Positions 43,605-51,907 of a DNA stretch of 64,000 nt are shown here, one piece after another. The DNA comes from CBDDHT01 sp965227905. Its GTDB lineage: Bacteria; Pseudomonadota; Alphaproteobacteria; Rhizobiales; Methyloligellaceae. Position numbers and translations under genes: made by a program. A model generated the notes under the pieces. It was not told where the DNA came from. It searched no databases and saw nothing but the letters and a program-made list of their open reading frames with translations. Position 1 is the first letter of the stretch, and every line of letters starts with the position of its first letter. The DNA lies in assembly GCA_965227905.1 (NCBI GenBank), contig OZ245780.1, positions 5,456,001 through 5,520,000 on the forward strand, read 5' to 3'.

Positions 43605-45374
43605 TTAGGCCGCTTTCACATGTTCAAGGAAGGCGTTGACGCTACCACTCAGTGCCTCGGACTGGCTCGATAGGTCTTCGGCAGCGGTCAAGACCTTCTC
43701 GGCAACACGCCGCGTCTCGTCCGTCGCTCCTTTGACCTCGGCCATGGCTTCCGTCGTCTCCTGAGTTCCCAATGCTGCCTGCTGCACATTGGTCGAAATC
43801 TCACCCGTGGTCGTTGCCTGCTCTTCGATCGCAGCCGCTATGGCCGTTGCGATCTCGTCGATCTTTCCGATTGTTCCGCCAATTGTCTCAATTGCGGATA
43901 CGGCCCCGGTTGTTCCAGCCTGGATCGTTTCAATCTGCTCGGCAATATCACCCGTAGCCTTCGCGGTCTGCGTCGCCAGATCTTTGACTTCGGATGCGAC
44001 CACGGCGAAGCCCTTGCCGGATTCGCCGGCGCGTGCCGCCTCGATCGTTGCATTCAACGCCAGGAGGTTGGTCTGTTCCGCAATCTCCGAGATCAGTTGG
44101 ATGACCTCACCGATCTCACCGGTACTCTTCTCCAGAGCGCGAACCGTCTGGTTTGTCGTGGTCGCTTGCTCAACCGCTTCTTGGGCGATTTTCGCCGACT
44201 TCTGGACCTGATCCGATATCTCTCTGATCGCCCCGTTCATTTGCTCTGTTGCGGCGGCAACAGTGCCAACATTCGCCGAGGCTTCCTGGGTCGCACTCGC
44301 GACGATCGTCGACTTTTGATCTGTTTCCTCGACTGCTTTCGCCATTACACCGGCACTCTCTTGCAGTGTCTTGGTAGCGGACCCGACAGCAGCCAGAATT
44401 TCACCGACGGATGTATCAAAATCCTCGGTCAGCTGGTCGACAGCTTTGGCACGGCGCGCTTTCGCCTCGTCTTCCTGTTTTTGTCGTTCAGCCAATGCCT
44501 GGGCTTCAATTGTTCGTTTGCGCAATTCTTCATAAGCCTCGGCTGTCTGTCCGATTTCATCTGTACTTTGGACTTCGACAACATGAGAGGTATCGCCGTC
44601 GCTGAGTTTACCCAACGCCGAGACGACACGCCCCAACGGACCACTAATGCTTCGCACGATGTAAAAGCACATCGGAACGGAGGCGAGGATCGCGAGTATG
44701 ACCAAGACAACGCCTTGAAAAAAGGCGCTGTCCTCATGAGCCTCAACGGTCCTGATTGAGGCCGCCGTAAATTGTTCAATTTCGACCAGAAGACCCTCGA
44801 TCTCATGGTCGAGGGCATCTTCTTCTTTCTCGATCTTGTGTGCTGCCTTCTCAATGGCATGCACATCCATTTTTCCTGACGCGATGCCTTTGTTCAGGTC
44901 GGCGACATGCTTTTCATAATCATGGTGAGCCTTCTCGTAGTGCACCAACCCTGCAAGAATTTTGCGGTATTCTTCCTTGACGGAAGGATTGTTGGTGATT
45001 TTGATAACATGATCAGCGAGAGCTTCTGCTTCCTTCACATGCTTGTTGATTTTTTTGCTGTATTCATCAAATTTCTTGCGTGCTTTTTTCCAAGCTTCGG
45101 CTGCCGATGGAACAGTCGACTGCACTTCGGCGTACCGCAGCCCCCGTTCGAACTGAATAGCCTGCTCAAGCTGTTCGACCGTGAGCTTGGTAATCAGCTC
45201 TGTAAGCGGCATGTGCTCCGCTGAAACTTCATGGAGCTCGTGCTTGATCAGGTTGAGTTGAAACAGAATGGTACCCACGACCAAGATGTTCGTTAGGATA
45301 AGAAATCCAGACAAGCCATAAATCTTATGGCCAACTTTCATTTGTGAAATTTTCGACCATGCCTTGGATATCAT
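43605..45374 (-). CDS. Methyl-accepting chemotaxis protein
   Basis: A 589-residue transmembrane chemoreceptor. Helix 1 is at about residues 18-40. The periplasmic sensor region (about 41-215) is rich in His, Lys and Glu helices (AHHDYEKHVADLNKG; HKIEKEEDALDHEIEG) and resembles a four-helix-bundle sensor. Helix 2 is near 220-240, followed by HAMP (about 240-290) and the signalling domain with EIAEQTNLLALNATIEAARA at the hairpin tip. No C-terminal CheR-docking pentapeptide is seen. It stands alone without other che genes. The ligand is unknown. Confidence 0.92.
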   Translation of the reverse strand: MISKAWSKISQMKVGHKIYGLSGFLILTNILVVGTILFQLNLIKHELHEVSAEHMPLTELITKLTVEQLEQAIQFERGLRYAEVQSTVPSAAEAWKKARKKFDEYSKKINKHVKEAEALADHVIKITNNPSVKEEYRKILAGLVHYEKAHHDYEKHVADLNKGIASGKMDVHAIEKAAHKIEKEEDALDHEIEGLLVEIEQFTAASIRTVEAHEDSAFFQGVVLVILAILASVPMCFYIVRSISGPLGRVVSALGKLSDGDTSHVVEVQSTDEIGQTAEAYEELRKRTIEAQALAERQKQEDEAKARRAKAVDQLTEDFDTSVGEILAAVGSATKTLQESAGVMAKAVEETDQKSTIVASATQEASANVGTVAAATEQMNGAIREISDQVQKSAKIAQEAVEQATTTNQTVRALEKSTGEIGEVIQLISEIAEQTNLLALNATIEAARAGESGKGFAVVASEVKDLATQTAKATGDIAEQIETIQAGTTGAVSAIETIGGTIGKIDEIATAIAAAIEEQATTTGEISTNVQQAALGTQETTEAMAEVKGATDETRRVAEKVLTAAEDLSSQSEALSGSVNAFLEHVKAA

Positions 45375-45558
45375 TATTCCGACCTCGACTACCCTCGAAC
45401 AATGTCACGGGGATTGTCCGCTCAATGTATCTATACGGTCTTGGAAAGTCGCACGGCGTAGTTAGCAAATCGTTAGCGAAACAAGTTCCGCAACCAAACA
45501 AAATCAGAACATCTGGATAGAAAAAATTTATAGTCCGCTTAGAACCAGAGAGAAGCCG

Positions 45559-46146
45559 TTAGATATCACTCGCCGCACCGTTGCGCTGCAACGACATACG
45601 AAGCTCTCTGTTGCGCCGGTATTGTGTGACGAACTGGAGGCTTAGGCGATAGGATAGCCAGCCCGAAAGGATGGCCCAGGGCACGCAGCCTATAGAAAGC
45701 GGAACGGCCCACTTCCAGAAGAACTCGTTCACACCGTAGGAAACGGCATCCCGGTAGCTGGCGCCGGATTCGTTCCATGCGTCGAATATACTCTTAAAGC
45801 TGTCATAACCTGTTAGATCGTCGAAACGGCCTAAAATGATCTGCCCCGTCAGCCAGAACAGATAGTAGGCGGGTATGACGGTGAAGACATTGGTCGACCA
45901 GGTCCACGCTAGCCCATTGACCAGCGAAAAATCCCAGGTGAACAGTTTTCGGGCAGCGATCCATACGGCCAGAACGAGAAGCATCTGCGCGCCGAAAAAA
46001 GGCGTCATCGCGCAGACGACGCCGACCATGACACCGCGTGCGACATGCTCCGGCTCATGCCGGCTGCGCTTCATCGGAATATGCAGGCGATAGCGTGCAA
46101 TGCGCTTCAAGCGCTCAAACCAACTTGATTTGTCCAAACGCGCCAC
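45559..46146 (-). CDS. DUF2062 domain membrane protein
   Basis: A 195-residue protein starting at GTG 46146. The DUF2062 region begins with PEHVARGVMVGVVCAMTPFF and has two or three membrane helices, followed by a cytoplasmic tail (QYRRNRELRMSLQRN). The family is widespread in Proteobacteria and its role is unknown, sometimes linked with envelope or polysaccharide genes. It lies between the receptor and the MFS exporter on the same strand. Confidence 0.8.
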   Translation of the reverse strand: MARLDKSSWFERLKRIARYRLHIPMKRSRHEPEHVARGVMVGVVCAMTPFFGAQMLLVLAVWIAARKLFTWDFSLVNGLAWTWSTNVFTVIPAYYLFWLTGQIILGRFDDLTGYDSFKSIFDAWNESGASYRDAVSYGVNEFFWKWAVPLSIGCVPWAILSGWLSYRLSLQFVTQYRRNRELRMSLQRNGAASDI

Positions 46147-46288
46147 CGCGTGCTCCGCTTCAACTCAGTCAACAAATCTTCGAACGGACCATTAGCTGAT
46201 TGCGGCGGGTCACGCCCGAAGTCAAGTGGCAGCAGGTCCCGGAGTTCGTGATCGTTCAATATTCTAACACTTTGAGATGACGCCTCCC

Positions 46289-47542
46289 TTAACGAATCTG
46301 TGTGCTGGATTCGTGTGTTCGACGCATCCCAAAGTGGAAGGCGACGAGCGCCACCAGCATAAGGATTGCCGCGGCCAGGAAAGGTGCTCCCGGAAAATGG
46401 AGAAACGCGTCGGCTTTGGTGAAAACGCTAAAAAGCTGGGTCATCAGCAGCGGACTGATGATGAGCGTAACAGCTCCGACGCTCGATAGCGCGCCCTGCA
46501 ATTCGCCCTGCGCATCATCGCGCGTCAGATTGGTCATGACCGCCGTAAGCGCAGGCGTGACAACTGCGCCCAGGGCGGCGACCGGGAGCATTGCATAGAC
46601 CATCCAGCTCTGCGAAGCGAACGCGAGCCCGACCAGGCTGACAAAGCTGATGCAAAAGCCGAAAACAGCTGTCCGCATCTCACCAATACGCGCAAGGATA
46701 TGCCGAATGAGCCACCCTTGCACGAGGGCAAACCCGACTCCGACGATTGCGAGCGAAATGCCGATCTCGGCATTTGACCAGCCATGGGCTTCCTTTGCGT
46801 AGAAGCTCCAGATAGCCGGGTATACAAAGTGACCGATGGAATAGATGAACACGGTCAGGAAAAGCCAAAGAAGGGCCGGGAATTTTCGGATTTGCGCTGC
46901 TGCACCAAGGGGGTTTGCGCGCATCCATTGAAAGGGGCGCCGGTTCTCTCGCGACAGCGATTCCGGCAGCACAAACCAGCCATAGAGAAAGTTCAGAAAT
47001 GCGAGAGCTGCCGCAGCAAAAAACGGCTCGCGCGTTCCAATCTCACCGGCAAGACCGCCAATCAATGGACCTATGACGAACCCCAGTCCAAAGCCGGCAC
47101 CGACCAGACCGAAATTCTGCGCGCGTTTTTCCGGTGGGCTGACATCCGCGATGTAGGCGTTCGCGGTCGAATGGGTTGCCCCGGCAATGCCGGCAACCAC
47201 CCGACCGATAAACAACAACCAGAGAGTCGGTGCCAAGGCCATGACCACATAGTCGACAGCGAGTGCGGCGAGCGAAATGAGCAGCACGGGACGACGTCCG
47301 AACCGGTCTGACAAGTTGCCGATCGTCGGCCCGAAAGTGAACTGCATCAGAGCATAGACAAAACTCAGGATCCCGCCCCAGACGGCTGCTTCGCTGAGCG
47401 GAAGATCGCTCAGCTCTCGCAGCAGATCGGGCATGACCGGAATGATGATGCCGATCCCCATCGCATCGATCAGGACCGTAACGAAGACGAAGAGCGCTGC
47501 GTGTTTTCGATATTTGGGGGCATCGGTTTCTTCTGCCGCCAT
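46289..47542 (-). CDS. MFS multidrug/tetracycline-type efflux transporter
   Basis: A 417-residue, 12-helix major facilitator of the TetA (DHA1) type. Motif A GNLSDRFGRRPVLL follows helix 2, and the early IIIPVMPDLLRELS region and helix 5 GFGLGFVIGPLIGG match drug:H+ antiporters. Substrate is not inferable and no TetR-type regulator is adjacent. GAGGTG lies upstream of ATG 47542. Inner membrane. Confidence 0.9.
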   Translation of the reverse strand: MAAEETDAPKYRKHAALFVFVTVLIDAMGIGIIIPVMPDLLRELSDLPLSEAAVWGGILSFVYALMQFTFGPTIGNLSDRFGRRPVLLISLAALAVDYVVMALAPTLWLLFIGRVVAGIAGATHSTANAYIADVSPPEKRAQNFGLVGAGFGLGFVIGPLIGGLAGEIGTREPFFAAAALAFLNFLYGWFVLPESLSRENRRPFQWMRANPLGAAAQIRKFPALLWLFLTVFIYSIGHFVYPAIWSFYAKEAHGWSNAEIGISLAIVGVGFALVQGWLIRHILARIGEMRTAVFGFCISFVSLVGLAFASQSWMVYAMLPVAALGAVVTPALTAVMTNLTRDDAQGELQGALSSVGAVTLIISPLLMTQLFSVFTKADAFLHFPGAPFLAAAILMLVALVAFHFGMRRTHESSTQIR

Positions 47543-47593
47543 GGAGCAATTATCACCTCGGTTGAGAAGATTGTTTCAGAGATAGAGAGAGAT

Positions 47594-48190
47594 CTACTGC
47601 GCCGCACGAGCGGTGATGCGTCCAACCAAGGCGAGCCCCCCGTTCGCCCGTCGTCGCATCACGACAACCTCGCCTGAAGCGGGAAACACATCCGTCAGAC
47701 CTGTTATCACGACCTGGTGCGTCACCATCACAACCGGACGGGAGAGATCCATTTTTTTGATTTCTTCGCGCAGCCTCGCGATCTGGGAAGGACCTTCGGT
47801 CATCTGTTGAAAAAAGGAGTTGAGCGAGTCAAACGGCTCAACCGGTCCCAGACCAAGCAGACGGCCGGTTTCAAGACAACGACACCATTGACTCGACAAT
47901 ATGCGCGCAGTGCCAATTCCGTGCGAACGAAACGCCGTGCCTGTCCGCTCGGCCTGCCGTCGTCCGCCTTCCGAGAGATTGCGTTGGGTCGAACAATCCT
48001 TCAGCAGGAAATTCGAAGGGTCGCCCGTACCGGGTGCCAGGGCATGTCGCATGATCGCAAAGTGCCCAGGCGTTTTGAGGGCGGCCCAAAGGCTCGGTTC
48101 GTCACTGGCGGCCGCAGGCAGTTGCGCCAGCAAGGTGAGACCAAGTACGAGCCAAGCTCTAGCGAGCATCGACATCGTTCTACGAGCCAT
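47594..48190 (-). CDS. Exported histidine phosphatase family protein (paralogue 2)
   Basis: A 198-residue paralogue of the gene at 29060. Start taken as ATG 48190 behind GAGGG; longer frames run into the LysR gene. The signal peptide ends near LPAAAS. The catalytic motif is MRHALAPGTGDPSNF (RHA rather than RHG), with the second His in VTHQVVITGL. CSTQRNLSEGGRRQAERTG and SSQWCRCLETGRLLGLG match paralogue 1 closely. Both end in a GGxxxVGRI-like strand. Role unknown; periplasmic. Confidence 0.8.
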   Translation of the reverse strand: MARRTMSMLARAWLVLGLTLLAQLPAAASDEPSLWAALKTPGHFAIMRHALAPGTGDPSNFLLKDCSTQRNLSEGGRRQAERTGTAFRSHGIGTARILSSQWCRCLETGRLLGLGPVEPFDSLNSFFQQMTEGPSQIARLREEIKKMDLSRPVVMVTHQVVITGLTDVFPASGEVVVMRRRANGGLALVGRITARAAQ

Positions 48191-48218
48191 CTCCACCCTC
48201 TTCCAAGTTGCATTGTCG

Positions 48219-49103
48219 TCAAGCGCCATCAGTTTCGCCTTTCTCTCCAGCACGCTCTAGAACTTCAACCAGCGCAGAGATATTCGGCGACTGATTTCCC
48301 TTGCGCCAAATGAGTACGGTCTCGGACTTGTCTTGCCCAATTGGGAGATCATGAACGCTTAGTTTGTCGCGCGCCGGGAACGCTTCAAGGACAGCGCGCG
48401 GCAAGAGCGAGATCCCCATCCCGGCCACGACGCAACCAAGCATTGCATGGTAGGATCCCATCTCAATTATGCGGTCCGGCATCTCACCGAACGACGCGTA
48501 CCAATCTTCCAGCCGTTTGCGATGCGGACACCCAACCTCGAAGGCAAGCAAAGTACGGGGGGCACCTTCGCCTGCATCTGTTATGGCAGGATGATCCAGT
48601 GCGGCGACCAGAACCAATTCCTCCTCGTAGACAGGAAGTTTTTCGAAAGGCGCATCGGGCACCGGTTCGGCGATGAGCGCGGCATCCAACGCCCCTGCCA
48701 GTAGCATCTCTGCGAGCTGTTGTGGATTGCCCGTCTTAAGCTCGATCGAGACCTCACCATAGGCTTGATGGAATGCGCTGAGCGGCGCAGGAAGCCTGAT
48801 TGCCGCGGTACTTTCCATGGCACCAAGTCTTAGAACGCCCCGCGGGGTTCGATCGCGAACCGCCGCACGGGCTTCATCGGCAAGCGCCAGCAACCGGTCC
48901 GCATAGTCGAGCAGAATCGTACCGGCCGGCGATACCTGCATCCGCCTGCCTTCGCGAACAAAGAGCTTTACGCCAAGCTCCTCCTCGAGCTGGCGAACCC
49001 GTGTCGTCACGTTCGACTGCACCCGGTGCAATTTCGCCGCAGCCCTCGTAACGCCGCCCTCGCGTACAACCGTCCGGAAAATGTTCAAAACGGCGAGATC
49101 CAT
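48219..49103 (-). CDS. LysR family transcriptional regulator
   Basis: A 294-residue LysR regulator. The N-terminal winged helix contains EGGVTRAAAKLHRVQSNVTT then RVRQLEEELGVKLFVREGR. The effector-binding domain starts near residue 90 with LRLGAMESTAAIRLP. GGAGAG lies before ATG 49103. It is divergent from the globin gene, with about 170 bp between starts, and precedes the histidine phosphatase on the same strand. The likely target is one of these neighbours or the downstream MFS gene, which is inference. Confidence 0.9.
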   Translation of the reverse strand: MDLAVLNIFRTVVREGGVTRAAAKLHRVQSNVTTRVRQLEEELGVKLFVREGRRMQVSPAGTILLDYADRLLALADEARAAVRDRTPRGVLRLGAMESTAAIRLPAPLSAFHQAYGEVSIELKTGNPQQLAEMLLAGALDAALIAEPVPDAPFEKLPVYEEELVLVAALDHPAITDAGEGAPRTLLAFEVGCPHRKRLEDWYASFGEMPDRIIEMGSYHAMLGCVVAGMGISLLPRAVLEAFPARDKLSVHDLPIGQDKSETVLIWRKGNQSPNISALVEVLERAGEKGETDGA

Positions 49104-49273
49104 TCATCTCTCCTACAGAACTGAAACATCTGAATTATTCATTTTAAGTGAATGGTCGCAAGTCCTACATACGCATTGAACGTAACAACCAATCAACGAG
49201 ACCAACAATTGCAGGACCGTTGCCAATGCGGCCCGCGGACATTGGACTTAAGCGCAACAATGGAGAATCAGAA

Positions 49274-49711
49274 ATGTCACCGGAAGAAAAGCAACTTGTA
49301 CAGTCGACCTGGAAGCAGGTTATCCCGATTGCCGATCAGGCAGCCGATATGTTCTACAATCGATTGTTCCAGATCGATCCTTCCACGCGGCCTCTTTTTG
49401 CGAAGAGCGATCTGGCGGAGCAGCGAAAAAAACTCATCCAGGTTCTCGGCACGGCTGTCAACGGACTCGACCATCTGGAAACACTTCTGCCGGTCGTCGA
49501 AGAGCTCGGTCGCAGACATGCAGGATACGGTGTCCTGGAGCGGCACTATGGCTCCGTCGGAGAGGCGCTCCTCTCAACACTCGAGGACGGACTCGGTGAG
49601 GCCTGGTCGCCGGCGGCTGCTGCGGCTTGGACCAAGACCTACGATGTTCTCTCAAGCGTGATGATGAGTGCTGCCCGGGCAGGTCAGGCCGCCTCAGCCA
49701 AATCGGCATAA
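49274..49711 (+). CDS. Single-domain globin
   Basis: A 145-residue globin from ATG 49274, which has GGAG about ten bases upstream; the open frame reaches 49148 without support. The 3-over-3 globin pattern is visible: SPEEKQLVQSTWKQVIPIAD (A helix), FYNRLFQIDP, LFAKSDLAEQ, proximal-His segment LGRRHAGYGVLERHY and YDVLSSVMMSAA (H helix). No reductase domain follows, so it is a Vitreoscilla-type or flavohaemoglobin-related haem protein for oxygen or NO. Confidence 0.85.
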   Translation: MSPEEKQLVQSTWKQVIPIADQAADMFYNRLFQIDPSTRPLFAKSDLAEQRKKLIQVLGTAVNGLDHLETLLPVVEELGRRHAGYGVLERHYGSVGEALLSTLEDGLGEAWSPAAAAAWTKTYDVLSSVMMSAARAGQAASAKSA

Positions 49712-49827
49712 GTTACCGAAGAATGCGGTCGCTACATTTGAAACGTTTTTTACAGTGTTGGCCGGCGCGAGGAGGGATTACATCCAATTGCGCTCCTTAG
49801 CCGTCCAACGCTGCAGGCCACCGAGAC

Positions 49828-50820
49828 ATGACCATACTCCGCAATCCATACGCAAAGCAGGTGCTACACGACGTCTGGCTGTGGCTCCCTGTCGGATTGA
49901 TTCCCATCGCAAATGCTTTGATTCGCCTTTCGGTCTACCAAGACGACTTGGGCGAAACCGTCGCCGGCTGGGTCTCGGCCAGCTTGGATGTCGCCTTCAT
50001 TCTGCTCTATGCGGGTTTGATCGCACGCCCGTCGAGGGTCGGATTACGAGCTGCGACCTGGACCGTCTGCACGACAGGTCTCCACTTTGGATTGGGATTT
50101 TTCGTATTTGCCAGCTCGGCATCTGTACTGGTCGGCAAATACGACCTTTCCGCGGGTGAACCATGGCTGCTTGTTACCGTGTCGATTGCCGCCTCGCCCT
50201 GGATTGCGGATCACATCCGCAAGACCATGGCATCGCACCGTGCCCAGCTCCTCGTTCTGGTCGGTCCCAAAGGTGCGGGCAAATCCGAAATCGGACGAAT
50301 GATCGAATCCAGTTTCAACGCGCACTTCCTGGACGTAGAGCGGATCGCGATCCGCGTGCTGCGCTCCATGGGCGGCATCATCGATGAGACCTATGCACGT
50401 CGGGCATTCGAGGAAATCACCTACGCCATCAGAGCGCTCGAAACAGATCATGCAGCAATCATCATCGAAACCACCGGTGCGTCTGACGAAACGATCTGTT
50501 TTCTCGATCGCCTAACGTCACGTTATGAGGTTTGCCTGATCAAAGTTGGTGCCAGCGCTGAGACCTGTGCCGAGCGTGTCAGAACACGAAACCAGTCGAA
50601 ACAAATTTCTGTTTCCGATGACCTGATCCGTACGATGCATGCACGAAGCGAAGCTCTTACTCTTTCCTGGGACATCGAGATCGACAACGATAGGGATTGT
50701 ACCGTCGATGAAATCGAGTCCTTGGTGTGGCCTCACATTCGTGCCGTCAGAACCTCTGACGAGACAAATGGAATGGGTGGACCGGCGATGAGATCCTTGA
50801 ATGCTGGAGGGACCGCATGA
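49828..50820 (+). CDS. Membrane protein with C-terminal P-loop kinase-like domain
   Basis: A 330-residue protein with about four membrane helices in the first 125 residues, then a cytoplasmic P-loop domain. Walker A is VGPKGAGKS (145-153), followed by FLDVERIAIRVL, AIIIETTGAS and KVGASAETCAERVRTRNQSK, a lid-like region as in zeta-toxin/AAA_33 or shikimate-kinase-type folds. A membrane-tethered small-molecule kinase is possible, but no substrate is known. It overlaps the ketopantoate-reductase gene by ATGA. The ribosome site is weak. Confidence 0.7.
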   Translation: MTILRNPYAKQVLHDVWLWLPVGLIPIANALIRLSVYQDDLGETVAGWVSASLDVAFILLYAGLIARPSRVGLRAATWTVCTTGLHFGLGFFVFASSASVLVGKYDLSAGEPWLLVTVSIAASPWIADHIRKTMASHRAQLLVLVGPKGAGKSEIGRMIESSFNAHFLDVERIAIRVLRSMGGIIDETYARRAFEEITYAIRALETDHAAIIIETTGASDETICFLDRLTSRYEVCLIKVGASAETCAERVRTRNQSKQISVSDDLIRTMHARSEALTLSWDIEIDNDRDCTVDEIESLVWPHIRAVRTSDETNGMGGPAMRSLNAGGTA

Positions 50821-51758
50821 AAATTGCTGTCATGGGCGCAGGTGCCGTCGGTGCCTATGTAGGCGGGCGGCTTGCCGAAGGTGGACACGACGTCACCCTG
50901 ATCGCGAGGGGTGCCCACCTCGCGGCATTGCAGCGCGACGGCCTCACGATCAAGAGTCCTTTGGGCAGTGTGTCCGGGCTTGCCATCAGGGCAACCGACG
51001 ATCCCAGTGAAATCGAACCGGTCGACATCGTCATCTTCGGTGTCAAAATGTGGGATACGGAGGCGGCTGCAGCCGGCCTTGCTCCGCTCCTGACCTCGGA
51101 CACGAGGGTGCTAACCCTTCAAAACGGCATCGATAGCGTCGCCACCATATCGCGCCATGTACCCGGAGCGCAGGTTGTCGGTGCAGTCATTTATCTCGGC
51201 GTCGCAATCGAGAAACCAGGCGTCGTCCATAATCCTGGCGGCGCACATCAGATTATTCTCGGTGATCATGACGGCGATGCTCAGGTCGCGCGCTTTGCAA
51301 GCGCACTCGAATCCTCTCCCGGCATCGACGCCACGCTCAGTCCCAATGTCAGGCGCACGATCTGGGAGAAGTTTATCAGGCTCGTTGCACTCTCCGCCTC
51401 GACGACACTGACACGAAAAGCCGTGGGAGAGGTGCTTGGCAACTCGGAAACACGCAAGTTCTTCGTCGCTTTGCTCGAGGAAGTGGTTGCCGTGGCAAAT
51501 GCCGAGGGCCAGGACTTCGGCCCCGATGACATTGCATCCGGTCTCGCCTTCTTCGATGGACAGCCTCCCTCCTTCAAATCGTCAATGTTGGAGGATCTGG
51601 AAAATGGCAAACGTTTGGAACTTCCGTGGCTTTCATCGCGTGTTTGCGAACTTGCCGAAAAGTACCGCATCGCCGTACCAGCGAATCATGCCGCTCATTG
51701 GGGGCTTATCCTGCACAAAGACGGCAATGCGAGCGAGCGGATCGACCGAGACAAGTGA
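50817..51758 (+). CDS. 2-dehydropantoate 2-reductase family protein
   Basis: A 313-residue NADPH-dependent ketopantoate reductase of the PanE family. The Rossmann motif is MGAGAVGAYVGG; FGVKMWDT, LQNGIDS and the catalytic-Lys region RTIWEKFIRLVAL with SALSA-type helices match. The C-terminal SSMLEDLENGKRLELPWL substrate segment is present. No other pantothenate genes are near, and some members act on other keto acids, so a symbol is not given. It is coupled to the membrane P-loop gene. Confidence 0.85.
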   Translation: MKIAVMGAGAVGAYVGGRLAEGGHDVTLIARGAHLAALQRDGLTIKSPLGSVSGLAIRATDDPSEIEPVDIVIFGVKMWDTEAAAAGLAPLLTSDTRVLTLQNGIDSVATISRHVPGAQVVGAVIYLGVAIEKPGVVHNPGGAHQIILGDHDGDAQVARFASALESSPGIDATLSPNVRRTIWEKFIRLVALSASTTLTRKAVGEVLGNSETRKFFVALLEEVVAVANAEGQDFGPDDIASGLAFFDGQPPSFKSSMLEDLENGKRLELPWLSSRVCELAEKYRIAVPANHAAHWGLILHKDGNASERIDRDK

Positions 51759-51874
51759 CGCCATCAGGCCAAATCTAAAAACGACAAAACAATAAATTCC
51801 GATATAGATCTTCAAATACAAAATCGGCCGCGCCCTTGGTCTAAACTAATTATTTGGTCTTTTTTGTTTTTCTG

Positions 51875-51907
51875 CCCCCGCAGGCTTGTTCTGCTGGGGG
51901 TACGATT
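51875..51907 (+). promoter_or_regulatory. Hairpin that could mask the sensor-kinase ribosome site
   Basis: CCCCC at 51875-51879 can pair with GGGGG at 51896-51900, supported by CAG 51881-51883 with CTG 51891-51893, closing a small stem. The GGGGG is the only plausible Shine-Dalgarno site for GTG 51908. T-runs lie before the stem rather than after it, arguing against a terminator. Confidence 0.35.
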
